Source: an uncultured Clostridium sp.
Lineage (GTDB): Bacteria; Bacillota; Clostridia; UBA1212; UBA1255
Assembly: GCA_900543695.1 (NCBI GenBank)
Contig: UQSG01000008.1
Location: 1-64,000, forward strand
Direction: 5' to 3'
DNA: 64,000 nucleotides
Part shown: positions 57,593-64,000 of the stretch, piece after piece
Position numbering within the stretch: the stretch's first letter is position 1
Layout of the letters: each line of letters opens with the position of its first letter
Notes under the pieces: generated by a model
The model's input: the letters and a program-made list of their open reading frames with translations, nothing else
Told to the model about the DNA's origin: nothing
Database searches by the model: none
Position numbers and translations under genes: made by a program

Positions 57593-58267
57593 ATGAACGT
57601 ATTAATTGCATGCGAAGAATCGCAGACTATAACGATCGAAATGAGAAAGTTGGGGCATCAGGCGTTCAGTTGCGATTTGCAGGAACCGTCTGGAGGGCAT
57701 CCAGAATGGCATGTGAAGGGTGATGTGTCGGATATTCTGCATTCTCCGGCAACATTCTTGGCAATGGACGGAACGAAGTATGAGGGGGTTACATGGGATC
57801 TGATTATTGCACATCCACCCTGTACATATCTGTCGTCCGTGGCAAATCGGATGCATTCGCAAAAATCACGTACTATAAGTCAGATCAATGACCGGACTGT
57901 GGCTCGATTGGAGGCTATGAAATTTTTCCTGGGTTTTGCGCATGCGAATTGCCAGAAGATATGTATTGAAAATCCGGTGGGGGTCATGAACACAGTATAT
58001 CGTCAACCGGATCAGATTATCCACCCGTATTATTTCGGCGAGCCAGAGCTTAAACGCACCTGTCTGTGGCTCTACGGTCTGCCTCCGTTGGACTATGCGT
58101 CAACGATTATCGAGAGACCGCAGCCGATACGTATCGGCGGTAACGGGAAAAATGTATATTTTACGGAACATTGTGGTGGTTCTGATCGGGCGCGTGTCCG
58201 ATCAAGGACCTTTCCGGGAATCGCCCGAGCAATGGCAAGGCAATGGGCTGGTGAAGCCAATGTCTGA
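57593..58267 (+). CDS. Phage DNA-cytosine-methyltransferase-like protein
   Basis: The start is the ATG 57593, giving 224 residues. It begins MNVLIACEESQTITIEMRKLGHQAFSCDL, a Rossmann-like strand and helix as in C5 methyltransferases. WDLIIAHPPCTYLSS follows, with the Pro-Cys dipeptide of the catalytic loop in a slightly altered setting. The target-recognition region of normal C5 enzymes is short. Similar truncated relatives are widespread in phages and may modify phage DNA or be inactive. The IENPVGVMN segment is conserved in that group. Confidence 0.75.
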   Translation: MNVLIACEESQTITIEMRKLGHQAFSCDLQEPSGGHPEWHVKGDVSDILHSPATFLAMDGTKYEGVTWDLIIAHPPCTYLSSVANRMHSQKSRTISQINDRTVARLEAMKFFLGFAHANCQKICIENPVGVMNTVYRQPDQIIHPYYFGEPELKRTCLWLYGLPPLDYASTIIERPQPIRIGGNGKNVYFTEHCGGSDRARVRSRTFPGIARAMARQWAGEANV

Positions 58268-58448
58268 TTACTACACATGCAGATATCGATATGCAGCCGC
58301 GCTGCCGATGTGCAGCTGCCCGGCCATGTGCCGGGAGATGATAGTTGCAACGTGTATCGACATCAAAAAGGACTGCAAAAATTGCAGATATTACAGATGT
58401 GACGAGGAAGAGATCCTAACAGATCGGAAAGGACGGAAAAATGACTGA
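58260..58448 (+). CDS. Small Cys-rich phage protein
   Basis: The 62-residue protein begins MSDYYTCRYRYAAALPMCSC and has eight cysteines (C-x-x-C, C-x-x-x-x-x-x-x-C pairs), likely a zinc-binding protein. It overlaps both neighbours by 8 bp. Function unknown. Confidence 0.6.
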   Translation: MSDYYTCRYRYAAALPMCSCPAMCREMIVATCIDIKKDCKNCRYYRCDEEEILTDRKGRKND

Positions 58449-58833
58449 TATATTATGCGACGAAGTGAATTGCATATGGTACAAAGATGAAGAATGCTAC
58501 GCTGGAAAAATTGTCTGTTTCTGTGATGGATGGCGCACATTCCAAGATTATATGGACCTGCCGGAATATCAGTGCGAATACTGGGAGGCGATCGTAAGGA
58601 AAAGCAAAAAAGATATTGTGAGAAAAAGACGCAAAGGAAAAGAAGTCATGGTGAATGGCGTGAAATTCTACACGCGCGACAATATGAAATGGGGAGAACG
58701 ATGCATCTATCTGACTGACGCGCGCACTGGGATTATGGTTGGGGATATGAAGACGTTGAAAGAAAGATGGGATTGGTACATAGATGCCATCAAAAAACAC
58801 AGGGACGTGATGGAGTTCCCGGAAATGGAGTAG
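58441..58833 (+). CDS. Hypothetical phage protein with Cys-rich start
   Basis: The 130-residue protein begins MTDILCDEVNCIWYKDEECY, with CDE...C...C...C (CFC, QCEYW). A basic middle (KSKKDIVRKRRKGKEVM) follows, then a C-terminal fold with W and Y residues. It starts inside the preceding gene (ATGACT). No family known. Confidence 0.55.
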   Translation: MTDILCDEVNCIWYKDEECYAGKIVCFCDGWRTFQDYMDLPEYQCEYWEAIVRKSKKDIVRKRRKGKEVMVNGVKFYTRDNMKWGERCIYLTDARTGIMVGDMKTLKERWDWYIDAIKKHRDVMEFPEME

Positions 58834-58836
58834 AAA

Positions 58837-59178
58837 ATGAAAGCATGGTTAGTGAAAATAAAAGATGAAATTTACGCAACAGTTGTTTTTGCGGAAACAA
58901 GAGGTAAAGCAAGATCAATAGCAATGTCAACAGATGCTTGCCAAGACGCTGATTTTTGCGAAATAGAAGTGCATAGACAAAAGTCGATGGATAAATACCA
59001 TACCAAAGGCAAAACAGAAATGGATTGGTGTAACGCTAATGACCGGATTGCATTAGTTAAAGAGTGCGGATTTTTTTGCGTCGATGATTATTTTGACTTC
59101 AATGCTTGCGAGGATTGCCCAGCAAAGGATTATTGCGATAGATATACAGATTACAAGGAGGACAAAAATGAACTATGA
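58837..59178 (+). CDS. Hypothetical phage protein
   Basis: The 113-residue protein begins MKAWLVKIKDEIYATVVFAE and has a Cys-rich tail (FNACEDCPAKDYC). The first 45 residues look like an alpha/beta fold (K-A-W-x-V, TRGKARSIAMS). It overlaps the next gene by 11 bp. Confidence 0.55.
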   Translation: MKAWLVKIKDEIYATVVFAETRGKARSIAMSTDACQDADFCEIEVHRQKSMDKYHTKGKTEMDWCNANDRIALVKECGFFCVDDYFDFNACEDCPAKDYCDRYTDYKEDKNEL

Positions 59179-59461
59179 CATTAAACAGGACAAAGACAAA
59201 ATAAGGCTGGAGCTTGTGCCTCCGTCGTTGATGTGGGCGGTCGGCGCAATACGGACGTATGGCACCCAAAAATACGGGGATGCGGAATGCTGGCGCGCTG
59301 TAGAGCCGGAACGCTACAAGGGGGCATTACTGAGGCATCTTATGGCGTATCTTGGCGGCGAGGCGGTAGATCCGGAAAGTGGGTATCCCCATCTATGGCA
59401 CACGGCGTGCAATCTGGCGTTCTTAATCGAGCTGGAATCGACGGATGGGGGAAAGCCATGA
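59168..59461 (+). CDS. dATP/dGTP diphosphohydrolase-like protein (DUF5664)
   Basis: The 97-residue protein, starting after AAGGAGG, has the DUF5664 pattern: KIRLELVPPSLMWAVGAIRTYGTQKYGDAECWRAVEPERY, KGALLRHLMAYLGGEAVDPESGYPHLWHTACNLAFLIELE. This MazG-related fold hydrolyses dATP and dGTP in some phages, including those that replace adenine. Whether it acts as such here cannot be told; many phages carry it without modified bases, and no Z-biosynthesis gene is visible in the window. It is coupled to the next gene. Confidence 0.8.
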   Translation: MNYDIKQDKDKIRLELVPPSLMWAVGAIRTYGTQKYGDAECWRAVEPERYKGALLRHLMAYLGGEAVDPESGYPHLWHTACNLAFLIELESTDGGKP

Positions 59462-59535
59462 ATTTCTTGATTGGTCTGGTCATAGGCATATTGCTCGGGG
59501 CGGCTGTGTATGCAATGGGGAGGGGAGGAAAATGA
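59458..59535 (+). CDS. 25-residue membrane peptide
   Basis: The peptide starts MNFLIGLVIGILLGAAVYAM and ends in GRGGK. It is a single transmembrane helix encoded in overlap with both neighbours (4 bp each). Short hydrophobic peptides like this are easily missed in annotation. Confidence 0.5.
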   Translation: MNFLIGLVIGILLGAAVYAMGRGGK

Positions 59536-59984
59536 ATGCGGAATACTTCTTGCGGTCATATGCCACGTTCACCTTGTACCGCCTCCAGGCGGAGACGGAG
59601 CTGAAAAAATTGAAAGATGAACGATATGCGATCTACGCCGAAGGTACGCCGCCTGATGGGCAACCCCGCAGCTCGGATGCGGGAAATCCGACGGCCAAAA
59701 TCGTGGAGAAGCTGGATCAGTACGACCGGAAGATTGCTCGAATCGAAGCGGAGATTGCTACATACGACGCCAGGATGCAATGCATCGAGGATGTTGTGTC
59801 CCGGCTCGCGCCCGATGAGCAGCAGATCGCACGGCTGCGGTATATGCGTACGAAGCCGCTGCGGTGGGATGAGATAGCGCGGGAGTTACATTACAACGAA
59901 CGGCAATGTCGACGCATTAATCAACGGGCTCTAAAAAAGATTCAAAAGATGTCCGTTACCGGACAAAAAAACATGATATACTGA
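59532..59984 (+). CDS. Sigma-70-like late gene regulator (ArpU/DUF1492 type)
   Basis: The 150-residue protein has a helical coiled front half (LYRLQAETELKKLKDERYA, IVEKLDQYDRKIARIEAEI) and a C-terminal sigma region 4-like helix-turn-helix: RLAPDEQQIARLRYMRTKPLRWDEIARELHYNERQCRRINQRALKKI. Such proteins switch on the late operon of Clostridial and Lactobacillus phages. Its position right before the structural genes fits. AGGGGAGGA precedes it. Confidence 0.8.
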   Translation: MNAEYFLRSYATFTLYRLQAETELKKLKDERYAIYAEGTPPDGQPRSSDAGNPTAKIVEKLDQYDRKIARIEAEIATYDARMQCIEDVVSRLAPDEQQIARLRYMRTKPLRWDEIARELHYNERQCRRINQRALKKIQKMSVTGQKNMIY

Positions 59985-60028
59985 TTACAGTGGATTTTCG
60001 GGTAGTCCATGTTGTACCTCCTTTACTG

Positions 60029-60053
60029 CCCCCTGGAGACAGGGGGTATTTTC
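60029..60053 (+). terminator. Hairpin terminator between the late regulator and structural genes
   Basis: CCCCCTG (60029-60035) and CAGGGGG (60040-60046) with a GAGA loop, then TATTTTC. It separates the early/middle transcript from the late genes. Confidence 0.65.
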
Positions 60054-60081
60054 ATGCAAAAAAATAAGGGGTGATATTATT

Positions 60082-60999
60082 ATGCCAAACATATCAACCG
60101 TCAGCGCCGTTATTAACGGCCAGACATATAATCTGACACTGGATTCCGCAAGCGGAAAGTATAAGGCGACTATCACCGCCCCGTCGAAGTCCAGTTACAA
60201 CGAACCAGGGCATTACTACGACGTTAAGGTGACAGCGGAGGACGAATACGGCAATACTGTATCTGCCGATTCTACACACGCCACGCTGGGAGAATCGCTG
60301 CAGCTGCGTGTCAAGGAGAAGACCAAGCCCGTCATTGCCGTGACTGCGCCGACGGCAGGAGCAACCGTCACGAACAACAAGCCGGCCATCAAGATCAATG
60401 TCACGGACAGCGATTCCGGAATTGACACCAGCACGTTCAAATTGTACATCGATAACGGTCCTGCGATCACATGGATGTCTGGCATGCGTTCTGAGATCAC
60501 GGATGGATATACCTGGACGTATACGCCGACAACCGCACTGTCAGATGGACCTCACACGCTCAAGATTGACGTGTCCGACTTCGACGGCAATGCAGCGACG
60601 CAGAAGACGTCTACCTTCAAGGTGGATACAACGCCGCCTGTGCTCTCCGTAACGACTCCGACAGACAATTACTACACTAAGGAGACCTCCCTTACGGTCA
60701 ACGGGACAACTAACGATGCTACGTCTTCGCCGGTCACAATTACGATCAAGGTCAATAATGTTGATGCAGGCGCAGTGACCGTACAGAGCAATGGCAGCTT
60801 CTCAAAATCTGTCACGCTGATCTCTCAGGATGCAGCCAATGTCATCGTTGTTACGGCGACAGACGGGGCGGGCAAGACGTCCTCTGTTACGCGGAACGTC
60901 TACTGCAATACTGTCGCGCCGGTTATTTCTGAGGTTACAATCGAGCCCAATCCCGTAGACGCGGGCGCAACGTATGTGATCACGGTCACGGTGTCCTGA
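60082..60999 (+). CDS. Phage surface protein with Ig-like (adhesin-type) repeats
   Basis: The 305-residue protein is made of Ig-like domains. The first domain shows GQTYNLTLDSASGKYKATIT. The second shows KPVIAVTAPTAGATVTNNKPAIKINVTDSDSGIDTSTFKLYID. The third has DTTPPVLSVTTPTDNYYTKETSLTVNGTTNDATSSPVTITIKVN, and the end is VISEVTIEPNPVDAGATYVITVTVS. This is the layout of bacterial Ig-like fold (Big) proteins on phage tails, capsids or fibres that bind host glycans. The C-terminal EPNPVDAG-x-x-x-x-I-T-V recurs in the gene at 61671 (ITPNPVNTSEQFILSV). No enzymatic domain is visible. Confidence 0.75.
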   Translation: MPNISTVSAVINGQTYNLTLDSASGKYKATITAPSKSSYNEPGHYYDVKVTAEDEYGNTVSADSTHATLGESLQLRVKEKTKPVIAVTAPTAGATVTNNKPAIKINVTDSDSGIDTSTFKLYIDNGPAITWMSGMRSEITDGYTWTYTPTTALSDGPHTLKIDVSDFDGNAATQKTSTFKVDTTPPVLSVTTPTDNYYTKETSLTVNGTTNDATSSPVTITIKVNNVDAGAVTVQSNGSFSKSVTLISQDAANVIVVTATDGAGKTSSVTRNVYCNTVAPVISEVTIEPNPVDAGATYVITVTVS

Positions 61000-61000
61000 T

Positions 61001-61372
61001 ATGATTACGTCAATGTACGGGCACTGTGACGCGTTTGATGTGGTATATACGCAGATCGGAAAGGATCAGTGGCAGGCGACGGTACCGCCGGATTTGACCG
61101 ACGGAAAATATGTCGTAGATATCTACGGAGTTGATAATACAGGATTCCTGGTCTATTGGGCCGGAATCCTGTATATGTACGACAGCAGATTCGTGAGATT
61201 GGAGCTGCTTCCTGACAGCTGCGTCATGTTCTACACGGACACCGTTGACGTGTCCGATGTCTGGGATTCATCTGATCGATGGGATCTGTCCGTAATATGG
61301 GATACATTCGAAGTATGGGATTCGTCCGACATGATCGAGTTCTGTATTTCGGATCCAACGCCGTGCTGTTAA
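61001..61372 (+). CDS. Phage tail-associated Ig-like protein with Trp-rich end
   Basis: The 123-residue protein begins MITSMYGHCDAFDVVYTQIG. It has an Ig-like strand pattern (DGKYVVDIYGVDNTGFLVYWAGILYMYDSRFVRLELL) and a C-terminal WD-repeat-like stretch with four tryptophans (VWDSSDRWDLSVIWDTFEVW). Such W-rich ends occur in Clostridial phage tail proteins. It starts 1 bp after the previous stop. Confidence 0.6.
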   Translation: MITSMYGHCDAFDVVYTQIGKDQWQATVPPDLTDGKYVVDIYGVDNTGFLVYWAGILYMYDSRFVRLELLPDSCVMFYTDTVDVSDVWDSSDRWDLSVIWDTFEVWDSSDMIEFCISDPTPCC

Positions 61373-61390
61373 GAGATTGGGGGGCTTAAA

Positions 61391-61681
61391 ATGGAATGCT
61401 GTCCAAAACTGAATTTTATCGCGGGCGAGAAAAAATACGTCTGTGCGAAGCTGACTTCCTGCATCGGGCAGGTATTCACGCTGTCCGACGCATCATGGGA
61501 GCTGCTGGAAATGGACGGCACGCAAGTCGCGTCCGGGGACTGTGATGTCGTTGACGACGGCTCCGCAAAGACGCTGCGTGCGCTGGTGGAACCGCCGGAA
61601 GCGGGGACGTATGTACTAGAATTCACGTACACGATTCCTCCGGAAATATTCATTCGCCGGGTGATGATCTATGTCGGTTAG
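61391..61681 (+). CDS. Small phage structural protein (baseplate Ig-like fold)
   Basis: The 96-residue protein reads MECCPKLNFIAGEKKYVCAK and then SDASWELLEMDGTQVASGDC, ending TIPPEIFIRRVMIYVG. The pattern suits a BppU-like beta-sandwich used as an adaptor. Its final codons overlap the next gene by 11 bp. Confidence 0.55.
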   Translation: MECCPKLNFIAGEKKYVCAKLTSCIGQVFTLSDASWELLEMDGTQVASGDCDVVDDGSAKTLRALVEPPEAGTYVLEFTYTIPPEIFIRRVMIYVG

Positions 61682-61847
61682 AATCACAGCGGCCAGCATT
61701 ACGCCGAATCCGGTGAACACTTCAGAGCAGTTCATCCTATCGGTTGACGTGATCCAGTCAACCTGGGAATGGTTGGGGAGTTATACATGGGGATCAATAG
61801 AATCCCGGACATGGAACGATATTGAAAACGGGGAAATCACAAGCTAG
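61671..61847 (+). CDS. 58-residue Trp-rich phage tail peptide
   Basis: The frame starts MSVRITAASITPNPVNTSEQ and goes on to FILSVDVIQSTWEWLGSYTWGSIESRTWNDIE. The motif ITPNPVNT-x-x-x-F-I-L-S-V is shared with the end of the 60082 gene, and the three W-containing units (TWEWL, YTWGS, RTWND) repeat every seven to ten residues. It overlaps its upstream neighbour by 11 bp and is short enough to be missed. Confidence 0.55.
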   Translation: MSVRITAASITPNPVNTSEQFILSVDVIQSTWEWLGSYTWGSIESRTWNDIENGEITS

Positions 61848-61858
61848 GAGGGAATTCT

Positions 61859-63490
61859 ATGGCAACATATACATCGAGATTGGGCCTCAAAAAGCCTGCA
61901 GACACGGATTATGTGGACGTGGCGGATATTAATGGCAACATGGATACGCTAGACGCGGCATTCGCTTTATATGCTGTGTGCAGCACGGCGGCGGGTACAG
62001 CAGCGAAGACAGTCACGATTTCAGGTTTCAGACTGTTCACGGGATCTGTGGCGTACATCAAATTTGCAGTCAAGAACACAGCAGCCAATCCGACGCTGAA
62101 CATCTCAAGCACCGGCGCAAAAGCGATTCAGTATCAAGGTGCTGCGATCTCATCGTCCTATCTCAACGCCAACCGCACGTATGCGTTTGTGTATGACGGT
62201 AGCGTATATCAGCTGATCGGGGACATCAACACAGATACCAAATACTCTGTATTCACTGGGGCAACCACATCAGCAGCTGGAAAAACAGGCCTGGTTCCTG
62301 CACCGGCAGCGGGGTACAATAACAGATTCCTGCGGGGAGACGGAGCGTGGTCAACCTATGATTCGATATACTTTCATGGGCAGAAGGAGATTCCGGAGAG
62401 TGCAGACCTTAATGATTATACAGATTCAGGTTGGTATTTTTGTCGAGGTAGTGCAACTGCTGCTACGTTAGATAATTGTCCGACAACTAACGCATTTGGC
62501 TTAATTGTCATTAAGCATAATGGTGTTAATCAGATAGTTATAACATATCCTGCAAGCAATTCTATAAGATTGTATACTCGTAATTCTTATCAAGGCGACT
62601 GGTCAAGTTGGTATCGTATATTTACACAAGCAGATATGCCTTTATCATCAACTTCATCGGCGGGATTTCTAAGAGCACTGAGTGGCAGTACAACTCAATT
62701 TTTAAGAGGAGACGGCACATGGGCAGAAGCCGGCGGAATGGATCTGGATGCGCTGGCAAGCAACACGGATCCGATGGAGATCCAGGGAGTTGGAGCCAAC
62801 AATGCAACCGGCCTGACGCTGAGGCAAAAAAATAAATCGTATGACGATATGATCCAGACGCTGGAGATGAAATCGTTCAATGGACCTCCCGGACGAACTT
62901 TTTATGCGGCCTTGAAACACGGTGATGGTACCGATTGGGAGACAGCGGGCACAGACTACGGAGGGCTCGAGGTATGGCTGAACTGGTCCAGCAAGAGTGG
63001 ATATCTGAGGCCGATCTTGGATGACGTATATTCTATGGGGTATTCTGACAATCGATGGACCACGGTATATGCAACCAACGGTACGATCCAGACCAGTGAC
63101 CGGAGGCGTAAGAGCGATATCAGGCTGGTTCCGCAGAAGGATCAGACGGCGGAAGAGACGCCCGCGCTGACGCAGGAGGATTTGCTCGACTTCGTCCGCA
63201 ACGTCGACATCTATACATACGTTTCGGATCCTGAGCATACCAAGACAGTGCAGGACGCCATGGCGGCCAACGAGTACGAAAAGATTCACATAGGGATCAT
63301 GGCCAACGACCTCACAGGCAGCAAGATATTCCCCTTCGTCGGCCACAAGGATGGAGCGGACGAAAACGCGCCAGTAGGCATGAAATACGAGTCGCTGGGC
63401 GTGGTTGCCTTGTATGCGATCCGAGCTCTGTACGACAGGATCGACAAGCTGGAGAAGCGCATCGAAGAGCTGGAGGCGGAAAGAAGATAA
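61859..63490 (+). CDS. Phage tail fibre with pyocin-knob-like insert and S74 chaperone domain
   Basis: The 543-residue protein has a conserved start (MATYTSRLGLKKPADTDYVDVADINGNMDTLDAAF). A stalk with FLRGDGAWS and FLRGDGTWA units flanks a knob region (GWYFCRGSATAATLDNCPTT and WSSWYRIFTQADM), about residues 180-260. The C-terminal S74 intramolecular chaperone (SDRRRKSDIRLV, about residue 412) cleaves itself off after trimerisation. A coiled coil (IDKLEKRIEELEAE) closes it. It binds host surface polysaccharides. The knob DNA is AT-rich compared with its flanks. Confidence 0.88.
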   Translation: MATYTSRLGLKKPADTDYVDVADINGNMDTLDAAFALYAVCSTAAGTAAKTVTISGFRLFTGSVAYIKFAVKNTAANPTLNISSTGAKAIQYQGAAISSSYLNANRTYAFVYDGSVYQLIGDINTDTKYSVFTGATTSAAGKTGLVPAPAAGYNNRFLRGDGAWSTYDSIYFHGQKEIPESADLNDYTDSGWYFCRGSATAATLDNCPTTNAFGLIVIKHNGVNQIVITYPASNSIRLYTRNSYQGDWSSWYRIFTQADMPLSSTSSAGFLRALSGSTTQFLRGDGTWAEAGGMDLDALASNTDPMEIQGVGANNATGLTLRQKNKSYDDMIQTLEMKSFNGPPGRTFYAALKHGDGTDWETAGTDYGGLEVWLNWSSKSGYLRPILDDVYSMGYSDNRWTTVYATNGTIQTSDRRRKSDIRLVPQKDQTAEETPALTQEDLLDFVRNVDIYTYVSDPEHTKTVQDAMAANEYEKIHIGIMANDLTGSKIFPFVGHKDGADENAPVGMKYESLGVVALYAIRALYDRIDKLEKRIEELEAERR

Positions 63491-63516
63491 GCACAATACA
63501 GTGAGAGGTGGGTGAC

Positions 63517-64000
63517 GTGGAACGTGAAAATAATCTGATTAGATGGGAGGATCTAACTCCAGAAGAACAATTCGCATCGGTCAGTCGTGCCGGAAAAGCG
63601 TCTGCGGCAGCCAGGCGCAGGCGGAAGAGTATGAGGCAGGTTATGGAGATGCTGCTAAGCCTCCCGGCCGGCGCAGAGGCGGACTATAACACGATCGTCA
63701 ATGCGGGCATAGACGTCAAGGATCTGGGAGAAGAGACCGTGAACAATGTGATCGTCGTTATGGCGGCGCTGCTCAAGAATGCCAAGGCCGGCGACGTGGC
63801 CAGCATTAAGGAGCTGCGCAGCATCATCCAGGAAGAAATCCTGATGAAGCACAAAATAAAGAACGACAACGCGCGTCTGGAGCTCGAACGCAAGAAGATT
63901 GAGCCGCCGACACCGGAGCCGATCTCATACGCCGGGATCCCCGCATTGATGATTGCACCGACCTTTGCGCCGGTGCATTTTGACGTTCAGGAACGGGCGC
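63517..64000 (+). CDS. Phage protein preceding the packaging module, partial
   Basis: Starting at the GTG 63517 the frame stays open to the window edge (161 residues): MERENNLIRWEDLTPEEQFA, SRAGKASAAARRRRKSMRQVM, VNNVIVVMAALLKNAKAGDVASIKELRSIIQEE. The basic G-K-A-S-x-x-A-R-R-R-K stretch followed by two helices is characteristic of genes found just before terminase in Clostridial phages (DUF5681-like or small-terminase-like). I cannot decide between a DNA-binding small terminase and an accessory protein. Confidence 0.65.
   Translation, partial: MERENNLIRWEDLTPEEQFASVSRAGKASAAARRRRKSMRQVMEMLLSLPAGAEADYNTIVNAGIDVKDLGEETVNNVIVVMAALLKNAKAGDVASIKELRSIIQEEILMKHKIKNDNARLELERKKIEPPTPEPISYAGIPALMIAPTFAPVHFDVQERA

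Larger units (their letters stand above)
43301..64000. mobile_element. Prophage, left part, integrated at tRNA-Val
   Basis: The element begins at the tRNA-Val gene with the integrase reading towards it. Repressor, early, replication, late-regulator, tail-fibre and packaging-type genes follow. The right boundary lies beyond the window. The tRNA 3' end (about 43350-43377) should be repeated there as the other attachment site. The element is probably a temperate siphovirus-like phage of Clostridia. No gene is visibly broken in this part. Confidence 0.85.

Overview
The window reads as chromosome of an anaerobic, spore-forming member of the Clostridia (Firmicutes). Supporting signs are AAAGGAGG-type ribosome binding sites, sigma-A promoters with 17-bp spacing, a CotF-like spore coat pair, radical-SAM and flavodoxin chemistry, Bce-type peptide detoxification, and a gut-Clostridia style prophage with DUF2800, DUF2815, polA and virE genes. 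Base composition is moderate, roughly half GC. Genus cannot be fixed from the sequence.

Layout. (1) 1-4850 is a graveyard of mobile-element pieces. It holds a GNAT acetyltransferase, broken zinc-ribbon and conjugation-type fragments, an intact AAA/DUF4143 ATPase, an intact Phd/RelE-type toxin-antitoxin pair and an orphan half of a MetRS tRNA-binding domain. (2) 4857-7200 carries phnW-phnX for 2-aminoethylphosphonate breakdown and a lone copper-chaperone-like HMA protein. (3) 7826-21894 is a glycan-oriented surface locus. It has an orphan solute-binding lipoprotein, a membrane-anchored glycosidase-like protein, two paralogous wall- or membrane-anchored beta-sandwich proteins, an AraC regulator, a beta-helix GH28-like protein and a GyrI-like protein. 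Facing it is an operon encoding a GpsA-like dehydrogenase, a GH5 lipoprotein and a PQQ-propeller lipoprotein. (4) 22061-30703 has pyruvate kinase, tRNA-Pro, a small P-loop kinase, an ArsR-controlled split HMA plus P1B-ATPase metal efflux system, a sugar O-acetyltransferase, an APH(3')-like kinase and a pair of flavoprotein reductases. (5) 30728-35554 (minus strand) is an iron/haem-type uptake operon: flavodoxin, FecCD permease, ATPase, binding lipoprotein and a HemW/HutW-like radical SAM enzyme. Its consensus promoter is followed by two DtxR-like dyads. (6) 35662-43156 has the spore coat pair, a two-gene ABC exporter and a complete BceRS-BceAB module with a recognisable BceR-type operator.

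(7) 43301-64000 is the left part of a prophage inserted at the 3' end of a tRNA-Val gene. Order: integrase, a possible small RNA, a LexA-like repressor, an operator region, a Cro-like gene, a set of very small early genes with a second internal regulatory switch, then a replication block (DUF2800 nuclease, DUF2815 ssDNA-binding protein, family A polymerase, VirE-type primase/helicase, VRR-NUC nuclease, SNF2 helicase). A cluster of GGTTACC/GGTAACC repeats lies in the replication block. These are followed by small accessory genes, a sigma-like late regulator, then Ig-like and tail-fibre genes, and finally the start of a gene that looks like the opening of the packaging module. The right prophage end lies outside the window.

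The most distinctive items are the haem/iron operon with its regulation, the surface-glycan locus, the repeat cluster in the phage replication module, the phage regulatory switch with a dyad exactly filling a promoter spacer, and a tail fibre with an inserted AT-rich receptor-binding patch. I found no CRISPR array, rRNA or complete insertion sequence.
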